NCBI GenBank assembly: GCA_030427485.1
Contig: JAUICG010000005.1
Coordinates: 62,001 to 126,000, forward strand
Reading direction: 5' to 3'
Length of the DNA: 64,000 bases
Source of the DNA: Gammaproteobacteria bacterium
Lineage (GTDB): Bacteria; Pseudomonadota; Gammaproteobacteria; Pseudomonadales; Halieaceae
Shown here: positions 1 through 10,221 of the stretch, piece after piece
Layout: each line of letters begins with the position of its first letter
Position numbering within the stretch: position 1 is the stretch's first letter
Made by a program: the position numbers and the translations under genes
Notes under the pieces: model-generated
Database searches by the model: none
Seen by the model: only the letters and a program-made list of their open reading frames with translations
What the model was told of the DNA's origin: nothing

Positions 1-292
1 GCATGGTAGAGGGCTCCGCCACGGCACAACGCAGAATCACGGTCGCATCGTCGGAGAACGGATCCAGGACCGATGTGCTGTCATCGGGAACCAGCACCAT
101 GTCGGAGTTGTTGATGCCTTTCCAGCCGGCGATGGACGAGCCGTCAAACATCTTGCCGCCGTCGAAGAAGCCGGCAGTCACTTCCTTTGAGGGGATGGTC
201 ACGTGCTGCTCTTTGCCGTGGGTGTCGGTGAAGCGCAGGTCGACCCAGCGTGCTTCGTTATCTTTGATCAGCTTCAGGGTGTTCTTTGACAT
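1..292 (-). CDS. glnA: Glutamine synthetase, type I (5' part; continues past the left edge)
   Basis: This is the N-terminal ~97 codons of glutamine synthetase, which condenses ammonia and glutamate into glutamine in the cytoplasm. The start [20 protein letters not shown] and the segments [16 protein letters not shown] and [10 protein letters not shown] match the beta-grasp N-terminal domain of GlnA-type GSI. The ATG is at 290-292. The gene is divergent from thiI, the same order as in Pseudomonas. A sigma54-type promoter and NtrC-type sites lie upstream, which points to nitrogen-controlled expression. The C-terminal catalytic part and the adenylylation site are outside the window. Confidence 0.97.
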   Translation of the reverse strand, partial: MSKNTLKLIKDNEARWVDLRFTDTHGKEQHVTIPSKEVTAGFFDGGKMFDGSSIAGWKGINNSDMVLVPDDSTSVLDPFSDDATVILRCAVAEPSTM

Positions 293-400
293 GTTGTGGT
301 CTCCGTAGGGCAGTAATAGGGCCAGCTACGCCGGCCCGTGTTTTTATCCTGGCGCCAGGCAACGCAGGCGCAACAGGTGTTCTCAGAAGTCTCATTAAAA

Positions 401-415
401 GCAAAAGCTGTGCCA
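401..415 (-). promoter_or_regulatory. Sigma54 (RpoN) promoter of glnA
   Basis: Read on the minus strand, this is TGGCAC-AGCTT-TTGC, an exact match to the -24/-12 core TGGCAC-N5-TTGC. The predicted start of transcription is near 389, giving a leader of about 97 nt before the glnA ATG at 292. RpoN control of glnA is well established in gammaproteobacteria. Confidence 0.88.
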
Positions 416-486
416 TAAAGGCGCTTAACACAAGCTGCTGAAATTTAAAGGGTTTATCCTCACAATTACAGCTTGCTCACCGCTCG

Positions 487-524
487 TGCACTCTATTGGC
501 GCGTCATCGGAACATTTTGGTGCA
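487..524 (-). promoter_or_regulatory. Two NtrC-type enhancer sites upstream of glnA
   Basis: The stretch 487-503 (TGCACTCTATTGGCGCG) matches the NtrC consensus TGCACTAAAATGGTGCA at 12 of 17 positions. A second copy at 508-524 keeps a perfect right half (TGGTGCA) but has a poor left half. Their centres are about 106 and 127 bp upstream of the predicted sigma54 start. In E. coli glnAp2 the NtrC sites are at a comparable distance. NtrC itself is not in the window, so binding is inferred. Confidence 0.62.
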
Positions 525-581
525 ATTTCCAAAATGACAGGATGGCATGAATGGTCCGCACAATTGCCGGGGCGAAGTCCG

Positions 582-587
582 TATAAT
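582..587 (+). promoter_or_regulatory. Probable -10 element for thiI
   Basis: A perfect TATAAT lies at 582-587 with no convincing -35 at 16-18 bp. The transcript would begin near 594, leaving a very short leader before thiI. The rest of the 293-622 gap holds the glnA control region; I see no gene in it. Confidence 0.45.
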
Positions 588-622
588 ACCCGCCCCGATC
601 AGACGCAATGGTTATGGCCCCA

Positions 623-2071
623 ATGCAATTCGTTGTCAAGTATTTCTCTGAAATCGTCATGAAGAGTAAGCCTGTGCGGCGACAGTTCGTCCGGCAACTG
701 GAGGAAAACCTGCGTTCTGTGTTGCGCGACATCGACCCGGACGTGGTGTTGCGAAGGAGCTGGGACAAGTTGCGCGTGGCCACCGCGCTCCGCGATGAGC
801 GGGTCCTGGCCCGGTTGCTGCAAGCGATGTGTGACACGCCGGGCGTCACCCTGGTTCTCGAGGTGCAGGAGCACCCGCTGGGAGAGCTCGACACCATCGT
901 CGAGCAGGTGCTGCCGGTATACGCACCGCGGCTCGCGGGCAAGAGCTTCGCAGTGCGTTGCCGGCGCAGCGGGCACCATGCGTTCAGCTCCCTGGACGTG
1001 GAACGCGAGGTGGGCGGCGCGCTGCTCGCGCGAACGCAGGCGGCCGGGGTAAAGCTGAAAGACCCCGAGGTAACGGTGGAACTGGAAATCAGCGGCCAGA
1101 CATTGTTCGTGGTGGCGGGCCGCCATCGCGGCCTGGGCGGCTACCCGGTTGGCAGCCTCGACCCGGTGTTGTCCCTGATGTCGGGAGGGTTCGACTCACC
1201 GGTGGCCAGCTACCTCACGATGAAGCGCGGCATGCGGACCCACTTCCTGTTTTTTCAGCTCGGCGGGCGGGACCAGGAACTGGCCGTCAAGGAGGTGGCG
1301 CTGCACCTGTGGCAGAAGTATGGCGGAAAGCAGCGCGTACTGTTCATTACGGTCCCGTTCGAGGATGTGGTGGCGGAACTGTTGGGGAAAGTCCAGAACA
1401 GTTACATGGGGGTTATTCTCAAGCGGATGATGTTGCGCGTCGCGGATCGCCTGGCCGCCGAACTGCAGGTCGATGCGCTGGTCACCGGTGAGTGTGTCGC
1501 CCAGGTCAGCTCCCAGACCCTGCGCAACCTGTCGGTCATCGATCGCGCCGCCGAGCGCCTCGTGCTGCGCCCGCTGATCGCTACCGACAAGGAGGAGATC
1601 ATGCAGGTGGCGGAAAAGATCGGGACCGCCGTCTTTGCCGCCAATATGCCCGAGTACTGCGGCGTGATTTCGGTGGGACCGACCACGCGGGCAAAGCTGG
1701 ACCGGGTCGAGGCGCAGGAGCGGAATTTCGATATGACGATCCTGGACAGGGCGGTCGCCGGCAAGCGGCAGACGAGGATCGACCAGTTGGCGCAGGAGGA
1801 CCTGCAGCGCACCGATGTGGAAGTGTTGTCGGTGCCGCTCGCGCACGGCACCATCATTGACATTCGCCACCCCGACGAGGAAGAGCTGGCGCCGCTGAAG
1901 CTGCATGTCCCGGTGGTGAAAATACCCTTCTATGAACTACACCGCCGGGCCGCGGAGCTGGATGCGGGCAACACCTATATGCTGTATTGCGGCAAAGGGG
2001 TGATGAGCCGCCTGCACGCGAGCCACCTGATCGATGACCGGGCGCTGGATATCAAGGTTTACGCTCCCTGA
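623..2071 (+). CDS. thiI: tRNA 4-thiouridine synthase / thiazole sulfur transferase ThiI
   Basis: ThiI adenylates U8 of tRNA and transfers sulfur from IscS to make 4-thiouridine; it also feeds sulfur to thiazole synthesis. An N-terminal THUMP region is followed by the PP-loop ATPase motif SGGFDSP. MPEYCGVIS carries the counterpart of Cys344. The C-terminal rhodanese domain ends YCGKGVMSRLHA with its active-site cysteine at residue 456, as in E. coli. Starting at ATG 623 (MQFVVKYFSEIVMKSK) gives 482 residues, the E. coli length. An in-frame ATG at 608 would add five residues; neither start has a clear ribosome binding site. The gene lies between glnA and typA as in pseudomonads. Confidence 0.96.
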   Translation: MQFVVKYFSEIVMKSKPVRRQFVRQLEENLRSVLRDIDPDVVLRRSWDKLRVATALRDERVLARLLQAMCDTPGVTLVLEVQEHPLGELDTIVEQVLPVYAPRLAGKSFAVRCRRSGHHAFSSLDVEREVGGALLARTQAAGVKLKDPEVTVELEISGQTLFVVAGRHRGLGGYPVGSLDPVLSLMSGGFDSPVASYLTMKRGMRTHFLFFQLGGRDQELAVKEVALHLWQKYGGKQRVLFITVPFEDVVAELLGKVQNSYMGVILKRMMLRVADRLAAELQVDALVTGECVAQVSSQTLRNLSVIDRAAERLVLRPLIATDKEEIMQVAEKIGTAVFAANMPEYCGVISVGPTTRAKLDRVEAQERNFDMTILDRAVAGKRQTRIDQLAQEDLQRTDVEVLSVPLAHGTIIDIRHPDEEELAPLKLHVPVVKIPFYELHRRAAELDAGNTYMLYCGKGVMSRLHASHLIDDRALDIKVYAP

Positions 2072-2144
2072 GCAGCGCTGTCACGTGCTGTTGTTTGCTG
2101 CACATTTCACATAAGCCCGGCAGCCGCAATGCGCGGCGATAGGG

Positions 2145-2150
2145 TATAAT
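2145..2150 (+). promoter_or_regulatory. Probable -10 element for typA
   Basis: A perfect TATAAT (2145-2150) precedes typA by about 45 bp, with no good -35 hexamer at standard spacing. It sits in the same short context (GTATAAT then C/G-rich) as the -10 in front of thiI. Confidence 0.45.
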
Positions 2151-2194
2151 CCGCGCCTTTTTTCACGGTGCACTTGTGCCACGAGGTAATCCCC

Positions 2195-4006
2195 TTGATC
2201 GATAATCTTCGCAATATTGCCATTATTGCTCACGTAGACCATGGCAAAACCACGCTCGTCGATTGCCTGCTGCAGCAATCCGGCACGCTGGACCGGCGGT
2301 CCGATGGCGCGGAGCGCATTATGGACTCCAATGACCAGGAGCGGGAGCGGGGCATTACGATCCTCGCAAAGAACACCGCGATCAGGTGGAACGACTACCG
2401 TATCAATATCGTCGACACGCCGGGGCACGCCGATTTTGGCGGCGAGGTCGAGCGCGTATTGTCCATGGTGGATTCCGTGCTGCTGCTGGTGGATGCCGTC
2501 GACGGGCCGATGCCGCAAACCCGGTTTGTCACCTCAAAGGCCTTCGAGCAGGGCCTGAATCCGATCGTGGTAATCAACAAGGTGGATCGCCCTGGCGCCA
2601 GGCCCGATTGGGTCGTGGACCAGGTATTCGACCTGTTTGACCGGCTCGGCGCCACCGATGAACAGCTGGATTTCCCGATAATCTATGCCTCCGCCATCAT
2701 GGGGATCGCCGGGCTCGATCACGAGCAGATGGCCGAAGATATGCAGCCCCTGTTCGAAACGGTGATCGAGAAAGTACCACCCCCGGCGGTCAATTCAGAC
2801 GGCCCCCTGCAAATGCAGATCAGCGCGCTGGATTACAACAGCTACGTCGGGGTGATCGGTGTCGGCCGGATTACGCGCGGCAAGCTGACCCCCAATACGC
2901 CAGTGGTGGTGGTGGATGCCAACGGCGGTACGCGCAAGGGAAAAATCCTGCAGGTGATGGGTCACATGGGTCTTGAGCGCATCGATGTGGCGACCGCCGA
3001 GGCGGGTGATATTGTCTGCGTGACCGGCATCGAAGGCCTGAACATTTCCGACACCCTGTGCGACCCGGCACACCCGGAGGCACTGCCGCCCCTGTCGGTG
3101 GATGAGCCCACTGTCAGCATGACTTTCCAGGTCAACGACTCGCCGTTTGCCGGCAAGGAAGGCAAATACGTTACCTCGCGCAATATCAAGGATCGCCTGG
3201 AGCGGGAGTTGATCCACAACGTGGCCCTGCGTGTGGAGCCCGGCGATTCGCCGGACAAGTTCAAGGTTTCCGGGCGCGGTGAACTGCACCTCTCCGTGCT
3301 GATTGAATCGATGCGCCGCGAGGGGTTCGAGCTGGGGGTATCCCGCCCCGAGGTTATCCGCAAGGAAGTGGATGGCGTTATGCACGAGCCCTATGAGCAA
3401 CTGGTCGTCGACTGCGAGGAGCAGCACCAGGGATCCGTGATGGAGGAACTGGGCTTGCGCCGTGCGGAACTGGAGAACATGGTGCCCGACGGCAAGGGGC
3501 GGGTGCGCCTGGAGTTTATTATCCCCGCTCGCGGTCTGATCGGCTTCCGTTCGCTGTTCATGACCCTGACCTCGGGCGGCGGCATCCTCACCCACGTATT
3601 CGACCACTATGGGCCGGTCAAGAATGCGGAAATCGTGCACCGGCCCAACGGCGTGCTGGTGTCGATGGTCAAGGGTAAGGCGCTGGGTTACTCGCTTTTC
3701 AACCTGCAGGAGCGCGGACGCATCTTCGTCGAGCCGAATGTCGAGGTCTACGAGGGGCAGATCATCGGGCTGCACAGCCGCGGCAACGACCTGGCGGTCA
3801 ACCCGATCAAGGGCAAGCAGCTGACCAATATACGCGCGTCCGGTTCCGACGAGGCGCTCACGCTGACGCCCCCGGTGCGGCACACCCTCGAGCAGGCGCT
3901 GGAATTCATCGAGGACGACGAACTGGTGGAGGTGACGCCGGTCAGCATCCGCCTGCGCAAGAAACTGTTGCTGGAGCACGAGCGCCGTAAAGCCGCTCGC
4001 GGCTGA
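2195..4006 (+). CDS. typA: Ribosome-associated GTPase TypA/BipA
   Basis: This translational GTPase binds the 70S ribosome and acts in 50S assembly and stress or low-temperature adaptation. G-domain motifs are visible: [11 protein letters not shown] (G1), RERGIT (G2), [11 protein letters not shown] (G3) and NKVDRPGA (G4). EF-G-like domains III and V follow, then the BipA C-terminal domain. Translation most likely starts at TTG 2195 (reading [16 protein letters not shown]). A GAGGT ribosome binding site at 2183-2187 is 7 nt upstream, and homologues begin MIENLRNIAI. This gives 603 residues, a normal length. A GTG at 2168 in the same frame is less likely. Confidence 0.96.
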   Translation: MIDNLRNIAIIAHVDHGKTTLVDCLLQQSGTLDRRSDGAERIMDSNDQERERGITILAKNTAIRWNDYRINIVDTPGHADFGGEVERVLSMVDSVLLLVDAVDGPMPQTRFVTSKAFEQGLNPIVVINKVDRPGARPDWVVDQVFDLFDRLGATDEQLDFPIIYASAIMGIAGLDHEQMAEDMQPLFETVIEKVPPPAVNSDGPLQMQISALDYNSYVGVIGVGRITRGKLTPNTPVVVVDANGGTRKGKILQVMGHMGLERIDVATAEAGDIVCVTGIEGLNISDTLCDPAHPEALPPLSVDEPTVSMTFQVNDSPFAGKEGKYVTSRNIKDRLERELIHNVALRVEPGDSPDKFKVSGRGELHLSVLIESMRREGFELGVSRPEVIRKEVDGVMHEPYEQLVVDCEEQHQGSVMEELGLRRAELENMVPDGKGRVRLEFIIPARGLIGFRSLFMTLTSGGGILTHVFDHYGPVKNAEIVHRPNGVLVSMVKGKALGYSLFNLQERGRIFVEPNVEVYEGQIIGLHSRGNDLAVNPIKGKQLTNIRASGSDEALTLTPPVRHTLEQALEFIEDDELVEVTPVSIRLRKKLLLEHERRKAARG

Positions 4007-4023
4007 GACCGGGCGCCGGGACT

Positions 4024-4461
4024 GTGAAAGCGCTGTTGCAACGGGTCAGCCGGGCCAGCGTGACGGTCGATGCGCGGTGCGTGGGCGAGATCGGGCCGGG
4101 TTTGCTGGTACTGCTGGGCCTGGACAAGGCCGATGACCGGCTCGCGGCGGACCGCATGGTGGACAAGCTGTTGGCCTACCGCGTGTTTGCCGACGCCGAA
4201 GGCCGCATGAACCGCAGTGTCGCGGACACCGGCGGCGGTGTATTGCTGGTCTCGCAGTTCACGCTCTCAGCCGATACCCGCAAGGGACTGAGGCCGAGTT
4301 TTTCCCGGGCGCTGCCGCCGGCCGAGGCGGCCCGACTGTACGATTACTTTCTCGCGCAGTTGCGGCAATGCCATCCTCACGTGGCGGCGGGCGTATTCGG
4401 CGCCGACATGCAGGTCAGCCTGGTCAATGACGGACCGGTTACCTTTTTGCTCGAAAGTTAG
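4024..4461 (+). CDS. dtd: D-aminoacyl-tRNA deacylase
   Basis: Dtd hydrolyses D-amino acids, and glycine misloaded on tRNA(Ala), from tRNA, so it is a proofreading enzyme. At 145 residues it has the family's usual length. The hallmarks are the LLVSQFTL motif (family SQFTL) and the cross-subunit Gly-Pro motif near the C terminus (NDGPVTF). It starts at GTG 4024, 17 nt after typA, so the two are probably co-transcribed. The downstream gene elaA is convergent. Confidence 0.94.
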   Translation: MKALLQRVSRASVTVDARCVGEIGPGLLVLLGLDKADDRLAADRMVDKLLAYRVFADAEGRMNRSVADTGGGVLLVSQFTLSADTRKGLRPSFSRALPPAEAARLYDYFLAQLRQCHPHVAAGVFGADMQVSLVNDGPVTFLLES

Positions 4462-4522
4462 CCCAGCTGATTCTCCGCTTACCATCCGGTGAGCGCAACA
4501 GCCAGGCAGTGAGCGAGGCCGT

Positions 4523-4969
4523 CTAGCGCGCCGGGTAGCGCATCTGCCGGTGCGGAATACCGTCCTCGAGATATTCACCGCCCTCACCGACAAAACCCAG
4601 CGATGCGTAAAACGGTTGCAGGTGCGACTGTGCATTGATCCGGATATCGTGCCCCGGCCACCTTGACAGGTTGTGGTCAATACCCCGCCGCACCAGTTCC
4701 GCACCCAACTGCTGCCCGCGCATTGTCGGGCACACCACGATGCGTCCCAGCGCGCTTTCCGGGTACGCCAGCCCCGGCGGCAGACATCGCAGATAGGCCC
4801 GCAGTTCGCCGCCGCGTTCGCCGACCAGGTGCATTGCCTGCTGGTCGAGGTCATCGATGTCGAGATAGGCGCAGTGTTGTTCGACGACGAAGACCTGCTG
4901 GCGCAAACGCAGCAGTGCGTACAGGCGGACTGTGGTCAGTTCAGGAAAAGGCAGGGTCTCCCACTGCAT
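4523..4969 (-). CDS. elaA: GNAT family N-acetyltransferase, ElaA type
   Basis: This 148-residue protein is a compact GNAT acetyltransferase of the ElaA family. The typical N terminus is present (YALLRLRQQVFVVEQ, then YLDIDDLDQQAMHLVG). The acetyl-CoA-binding stretch ALGRIVVCPTMRGQQLG and the C-terminal FYASLGFVGEGGEYLEDGIP are also clear. The physiological substrate of ElaA is not settled. It is convergent with dtd and divergent from the cyclic-nucleotide-domain gene. Confidence 0.9.
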   Translation of the reverse strand: MQWETLPFPELTTVRLYALLRLRQQVFVVEQHCAYLDIDDLDQQAMHLVGERGGELRAYLRCLPPGLAYPESALGRIVVCPTMRGQQLGAELVRRGIDHNLSRWPGHDIRINAQSHLQPFYASLGFVGEGGEYLEDGIPHRQMRYPAR

Positions 4970-5165
4970 GATAGCGATACTCCAGCAAAGCGGGGGATGA
5001 TTCTAACAAAAGTTCAGTGTGCCGTTCTCGGATGCCGGGATAGTTGCTACTATAGGTTTCACATCCGGGTGGTAGCAGGCCGTTGATATCAGGCGCCTGT
5101 GGGTTGGAAGCAACCGCAACGGGGGACAGGGATACCACCAATCTGAACAGTGCAGGACGTTACTC

Positions 5166-5987
5166 ATGTTGGTAGATATTGACGCGCAGGATATATCGGC
5201 GTTGAGCCAGCAGTTCGAAAAACTGGTTGGCGCACTGCTGGATGTGGTGAAAATGCCGGCAATGCCTCTCGATGTGGATGTTACCCCGGCCGGCAACTTC
5301 CGCGGCTTTGACGGGGGGCAGTTTTATGTCGTGGAGCAGGGCTCCATCACTGCGCGTTACCAGGACAAGACCATCTACACGCTGGAAGCCGGCGATATCC
5401 TGTTGCCCGATATCGCCGGTGGCCAGGACCCGCATATCGCAGTGTATTACGGCAGCGATGCCGGCGCCCAGTTGCGCTGTTATCCCGGACTGGAGTTTAT
5501 GCAGCGGGTTTTCAACGAGCCGGCGGCGATCCGCCTGTGGACGCGCCTGCTGGTGACCTACGCGGGGTTGATGTTGCGAATTACCGCGGCCAACCTGCAG
5601 GAAGACAAGCCGGCTACTCCCGGGTTTGAGGTCTACGAGCCCGGCGAAATCATCATCCGTCAGGGCGATCGCGCTGACTTCGTATACAACATGAGCTCGG
5701 GTGTGGCGGAAGTACTGGTTGACGACGTCAATGTCGGCCGTATCGGCGAGGGCGAGATATTCGGTGCCATGGCGGCCCTGACGCACTCTGACCGCAGTGC
5801 GACCGTGAAAGCCAAGACCACGTGTTCTGTCGTGAAGGTTCCCAAGGAACAATTTACCGAACTGATCAAGAGCAATCCTGCCACCATTCACAGCCTGCTG
5901 ATTGATATGGCGAACTCCATCGTCAACCTCAATGAGCAACTGGTCGGCTCCCAGGAGCACCTGCCGGGAAACAGGCACCTGGAGTAA
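5166..5987 (+). CDS. Protein with a C-terminal cyclic nucleotide-binding domain and a degenerate N-terminal one
   Basis: The 273-residue protein has a clear cNMP-binding fold at about residues 155-250 (VYEPGEIIIRQGDRADFVYN, then GEIFGAMAALTHSDRSATV). The phosphate-binding cassette keeps the arginine but has GAMAAL where CRP-type proteins have GELAL. Residues ~45-90 (GQFYVVEQGSITARY, TLEAGDILLPDI) look like a second, degenerate copy of the same beta-roll. There is no helix-turn-helix, signal peptide or membrane segment, so it is a cytoplasmic sensor or adaptor rather than a transcription factor. It precedes parC on the same strand by 153 bp. I know of no assigned function. Confidence 0.8.
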   Translation: MLVDIDAQDISALSQQFEKLVGALLDVVKMPAMPLDVDVTPAGNFRGFDGGQFYVVEQGSITARYQDKTIYTLEAGDILLPDIAGGQDPHIAVYYGSDAGAQLRCYPGLEFMQRVFNEPAAIRLWTRLLVTYAGLMLRITAANLQEDKPATPGFEVYEPGEIIIRQGDRADFVYNMSSGVAEVLVDDVNVGRIGEGEIFGAMAALTHSDRSATVKAKTTCSVVKVPKEQFTELIKSNPATIHSLLIDMANSIVNLNEQLVGSQEHLPGNRHLE

Positions 5988-6140
5988 GCATCGGATTTCG
6001 TGGTCCGCTTTCGTTTGCCCCCGAAAACAGTGAAAATGGCCGGCGCGCACAATTGACGCTACCGCCGCGAGTCCAGCGTTCACGCGGCCCCGCTGCGGCA
6101 CAGTGATCTTTATTAATGACGCCTGCGAACTAGGAAAAAA

Positions 6141-8393
6141 ATGACTGATATTCTGGAAATCGATGGCGAGGGCACCGAGCAGGTGTCACTCAAGCTGTAC
6201 ACCGAGAAGGCCTACCTGGATTACTCCATGTACGTCATCCTCGACCGCGCCCTGCCGCACATCGGCGACGGACTGAAGCCCGTGCAGCGACGCATCGTTT
6301 ACGCGATGAGCGAACTGGGGCTGAAATCCACCGCCAAGTTCAAGAAGTCGGCCCGCACCGTGGGCGATGTGATCGGCAAGTTTCACCCCCATGGCGACAG
6401 CGCCGCCTACGAGGCCATGGTGCTGATGGCGCAGGATTTCAGCTACCGCTATCCACTGGTTGACGGACAGGGCAACTGGGGTTCCCCCGACGATCCCAAA
6501 TCGTTCGCCGCCATGCGCTACACCGAGTCGCGCCTTGCCAACTACGCCGACGTGCTGCTCGGTGAGCTCGGCCAGGGTACGGTGGAGTGGACGCCGAACT
6601 TCGACAGCACGCTCGAGGAGCCGATGGTCCTGCCCGCGCAGGTGCCCAACGTGCTGCTCAATGGCACGACGGGCATTGCGGTGGGCATGGCGACCGATAT
6701 TCCGCCGCATAACCTGCGTGAGGTGGTGGCGGCGACGGTGCACCTGCTGGAATCGCCGAAGTCGACAGTCGAGGAGTTGTGTGAGCATGTGCTGGCGCCT
6801 GATTTTCCGACCAACGCGGAAATCATCACGCCGCGCGATGAGATCCTGGCAATGTACAAGACCGGGCGCGGCGGACTGCGCATGCGCGCGGTATGGGAGC
6901 GGGATGGCGGTGATATCGTGATCAATGCGCTGCCATACCAGGTGTCCGGGTCGAGGGTGCTGGAGCAGATTGCCCAGCAGATGCAGGCCAGGAAGCTGCC
7001 GATGGTGTCGGATTTGCGGGATGAATCAGACCATGAGAATCCTACCCGCCTGGTCATCGTGCCGCGCTCCAACCGCGTCGACCTGGACGCCCTGATGAGT
7101 CACCTGTTCTCCAGCACGGACCTGGAGCGCAGCTACCGTGTCAACCTCAACATGATCGGTATCGACGGCCGCCCCGGCGTCAAGGGTCTGGACCGCCTGC
7201 TGAAGGAGTGGTTGAAATTCCGCACCGACACGGTCCGTCGACGCCTTGAGCACCGGCTGGAGCGTGTGCTCAAGCGCCTGCATATCCTCGAGGGCTACCT
7301 GGTGGCCTTCCTCAATATCGACGAGGTGATCCATATCATCCGCACGGAGGACAAGCCGAAAGCCGCCCTGATCGCGCGGTTCGGCATTTCCGATATCCAG
7401 GCCGAGGCGATCCTGGACTTGAAGCTGCGCAACCTGGCGAAGCTGGAGGAGATAAGCATCCGCGGAGAGCAGGATGAGCTGCAGGAGGAGCGCGACCAGC
7501 TGGAAAAAGTGCTGGGCAGCGACGCCCGCCTGAAAACACTGATCAAGAAAGAACTGCTGGCAGTGGCCGAGGCGTTCGGGGACGACCGCCGCTCGCCGCT
7601 GGTGGCGCGCGAGGAGGCCCGGGCCTTCAGTGAGATCGAATTGGTGAGCGCCGACCCGATCACCGTCGTGATGTCGGAAAAGGGCTGGATCAGGGCGGCG
7701 AAGGGGCATGATATCGACCCGGCCAGCCTCAGTTACAAGTCCGGCGACAGCTATAAAATGTGCGTCCACGGCCGCAGTAACCAGCCGGTGGTGATACTCG
7801 ATTCCACCGGCCGGGCCTACAGCGTGCCGTCTCACAACCTGCCCTCGGCGCGCGGACAGGGTGAGCCGGTCACCGGGCGTATCAATCCGCCTTCCGGGGC
7901 GACCTTCGGCGGCCTGATGATGGGCGCGGACGACGCGCTGTACCTGATGGCCAGCGACGCCGGTTACGGCTTCGTCGCCAGGTTGGAAGAACTGCAGACC
8001 AAAAACCGCGCGGGCAAGGCCGTGATCAGCCTGCCCAAAGGCGCACAGGTGTTGCAGCCGGCAGCAATCCGCAAGGTGGAGGATTCACTGGTTGCCGCGG
8101 TATCCAGTGAGGGCCGCCTGCTGATATTCCCGCTGGCGGATTTGCCGCAGATGGCGCGCGGCAAGGGCAACAAGATCATCAGTATTCCCTCCGCGCGAGT
8201 GCAGGCGCGGGAGGAGTTCGTGGTGGATGTGAAAGTGTTTACCGAAGAGGATACGCTGGTGATCCACTCCGGCAAGCGGCACCAGAAGTTCCGCTTGAAG
8301 GACCTGGAACACTACCGCGGCGAGCGCGGCCGGCGCGGCAACAAACTGCCGCGCGGCTTCCAGAAAGTGGATCGTATGCTGGTGGAGAGCTAG
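6141..8393 (+). CDS. parC: DNA topoisomerase IV subunit A
   Basis: ParC is the DNA-breaking subunit of topoisomerase IV, which decatenates daughter chromosomes; it needs ParE. The N-terminal breakage-reunion domain includes [11 protein letters not shown], the QRDR segment [10 protein letters not shown] and the catalytic tyrosine in [10 protein letters not shown] (Tyr127). Ser87 and Glu91 are the counterparts of E. coli Ser80 and Glu84 and are unmutated, so no target-site quinolone resistance is visible here. The C-terminal beta-pinwheel repeats follow, for 750 residues in total. The start at ATG 6141 has an AGGAAAAA purine tract just upstream. parE, commonly adjacent in other gammaproteobacteria, is not here. 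Confidence 0.97.
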   Translation: MTDILEIDGEGTEQVSLKLYTEKAYLDYSMYVILDRALPHIGDGLKPVQRRIVYAMSELGLKSTAKFKKSARTVGDVIGKFHPHGDSAAYEAMVLMAQDFSYRYPLVDGQGNWGSPDDPKSFAAMRYTESRLANYADVLLGELGQGTVEWTPNFDSTLEEPMVLPAQVPNVLLNGTTGIAVGMATDIPPHNLREVVAATVHLLESPKSTVEELCEHVLAPDFPTNAEIITPRDEILAMYKTGRGGLRMRAVWERDGGDIVINALPYQVSGSRVLEQIAQQMQARKLPMVSDLRDESDHENPTRLVIVPRSNRVDLDALMSHLFSSTDLERSYRVNLNMIGIDGRPGVKGLDRLLKEWLKFRTDTVRRRLEHRLERVLKRLHILEGYLVAFLNIDEVIHIIRTEDKPKAALIARFGISDIQAEAILDLKLRNLAKLEEISIRGEQDELQEERDQLEKVLGSDARLKTLIKKELLAVAEAFGDDRRSPLVAREEARAFSEIELVSADPITVVMSEKGWIRAAKGHDIDPASLSYKSGDSYKMCVHGRSNQPVVILDSTGRAYSVPSHNLPSARGQGEPVTGRINPPSGATFGGLMMGADDALYLMASDAGYGFVARLEELQTKNRAGKAVISLPKGAQVLQPAAIRKVEDSLVAAVSSEGRLLIFPLADLPQMARGKGNKIISIPSARVQAREEFVVDVKVFTEEDTLVIHSGKRHQKFRLKDLEHYRGERGRRGNKLPRGFQKVDRMLVES

Positions 8394-10084
8394 CTGCCGG
8401 TTAGTGCGACGATTTCCTGGTTGGTCTTCTGAATTTCCGCTTCAACATGACTTCTCCAGTGCAGGTCATCAGTTTGAAAGGAGTCGATAGCAACACCCTG
8501 CTCGCCGATAGATGGTTGAAAGAACGCGAGGACCAGCGCTGCTTCTCTTGCAAAGGCTTTCTGATCCACCGCGAATTCTCCGCCCAGGACCGCCAGAATC
8601 GCCGATTTAACCTCATCTTTACTGTGCTGAAGTAAAGAGTCGTCAAACACCCGGGTCCCATCCAGCCCAAGTGAGGCGACAAGCGCGCCAAAGCGCTGCA
8701 AAATTTTTGTGGCGTCCTCGGGCGGTATTTCGCTTCGCGGCGCTACGGTTTGTGCTACGGCACTGCGGACTGATTCAATCTTCGACACACTGTGCGCCGG
8801 CGTGGGGTTCCTCGCAAGGTGCTGCTCGTAATGTGCAATGAAACCCGCGACATCGGCACTGCCGAAGCCTTCTCCAAGTAGCTCAAAAGCGGTTGCCATG
8901 GCAGGCTCGGAGTCACCAAACACCTCGTTGAATCGCTTTGTGACCCTGGCGTCATAGACATCGTAGAGGTGGTGCACAAATTTAGGGAAATAGCAGCGCG
9001 TACACGTCGGATCGGCGTGCTCCAGTCCTTCGGTCGGCCTGCCCACCATCGCCATGCGCGACTTGATGAAATAATCGTTGTTCCAGACGTCCGCAAAACT
9101 TGTCTGGCCGGCTACGACTGTACCCATGTCTTCCGAGTCTTTGGTGGTTGCGCAGCAGGGTGCGACGGGACCACCAGCAGTAACCACGGAAAAGCCGTAA
9201 TGCCAGCCGCATGTGCGGGGGAGAATCGACTCGAACTGCTTCGGCATCGGGCTCCAGAAGAGATGATGTTCATGCTCGAAGAAGTAGTCAGAGCGCCCGG
9301 CTTTCTCCCAGCCCGCGATCAGCTCATCCATGTACTCCTGCGAGTAGTATGGCTGTTCGTCCCTACGGTGGCTTGGCAGCCAGCTCGGGTCCTGGATCAT
9401 TGCGTCGCGCGTGCTGAACCCGATGCCGATATTCTCCGCGAACTTGCGCGCACGTTCGATCTCGTGCTCGTTGTGCTTGAATACCAGAAAATTGTAGAGA
9501 ATTTCAGTATCGAGCCCGAGCCGGTCCCGGGCTTTCGCAAGCCGCTCGAGATTATTGTGTACAAGTTCCACTTTTCCCCCGACACGGTGTATCTCGTATG
9601 CCTGCTGGGAAAAGCCGTCTACCGAAGCGGCCAGAGAACCCAGCCCGGCGCTCAACAGTTCTTCAATACGCTGGTCCGACAGTGGCAAGGAGAGGTTCGA
9701 ATGCAACTCCGTCGCTATTTCCCTGTCACTTGCCATGCGGACAAACTCGTGCAGGTTCGGGTTCAGCAGCGGCTCGCCATAGTTGTACAGCATCACCAGG
9801 AAGAGGTTGTCACCAAGTTCGTCGAACAGGCTGGCACCTAGCTCGATTGACAGCTTATGCCTCTTCTCACGATAAAGGGTTGGAGCGCCGTCCTTGCGCA
9901 TCCGGCTTTCATTTTCTATGCCGGTCGGACAGGTGGGACAGCGTAGCTGGCACTTGTCGGCTGGATCAAGGCAAAGGTAGTACGGCAGGGTGCTGACATT
10001 CACTCTTTCAGTGAACATCTCGTACTTTGCGCCCAGAAAGTTCTCGAACGCCGATCGATTTCGTTTTTTGAAAGACAGGCTCAT
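8390..10084 (-). CDS. Radical SAM protein with SPASM-like cysteines, function unknown
   Basis: The N-terminal radical SAM motif is Cys45-x3-Cys49-x2-Cys52 ([13 protein letters not shown]). A GEPLLNP segment and [10 protein letters not shown] are typical of the partial TIM barrel. A second cysteine group ([24 protein letters not shown]; roughly residues 285-365) resembles a SPASM/twitch auxiliary cluster domain. A further 200 residues without known motifs follow. Such proteins modify peptides or small molecules, but no precursor peptide or partner is evident. The coding sequence is visibly less GC-rich than both neighbours, suggesting horizontal acquisition. Its stop overlaps the parC stop (convergent). 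The ATG at 10084 has only a distant GGGAG upstream. Confidence 0.85.
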   Translation of the reverse strand: MSLSFKKRNRSAFENFLGAKYEMFTERVNVSTLPYYLCLDPADKCQLRCPTCPTGIENESRMRKDGAPTLYREKRHKLSIELGASLFDELGDNLFLVMLYNYGEPLLNPNLHEFVRMASDREIATELHSNLSLPLSDQRIEELLSAGLGSLAASVDGFSQQAYEIHRVGGKVELVHNNLERLAKARDRLGLDTEILYNFLVFKHNEHEIERARKFAENIGIGFSTRDAMIQDPSWLPSHRRDEQPYYSQEYMDELIAGWEKAGRSDYFFEHEHHLFWSPMPKQFESILPRTCGWHYGFSVVTAGGPVAPCCATTKDSEDMGTVVAGQTSFADVWNNDYFIKSRMAMVGRPTEGLEHADPTCTRCYFPKFVHHLYDVYDARVTKRFNEVFGDSEPAMATAFELLGEGFGSADVAGFIAHYEQHLARNPTPAHSVSKIESVRSAVAQTVAPRSEIPPEDATKILQRFGALVASLGLDGTRVFDDSLLQHSKDEVKSAILAVLGGEFAVDQKAFAREAALVLAFFQPSIGEQGVAIDSFQTDDLHWRSHVEAEIQKTNQEIVALTGS

Positions 10085-10221
10085 GATGGCGCACGCACTC
10101 CCACAATGAATAGTGCACTGTGATCAGGGAGTATAAATCTCCCTCAAGGCTGAACACCACCCCGTCAGTCACCAGGGCACCTCCGATCAATTCGGTCAGG
10201 TAGAGGTTCGGGCGGTTACAC

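Noticed and set aside
10126..10144. AGGGAG/CTCCCT hairpin between the AhpA-family and radical SAM genes as a terminator
   Set aside because: Only 6 bp with a 7-nt loop and no T run on either strand.
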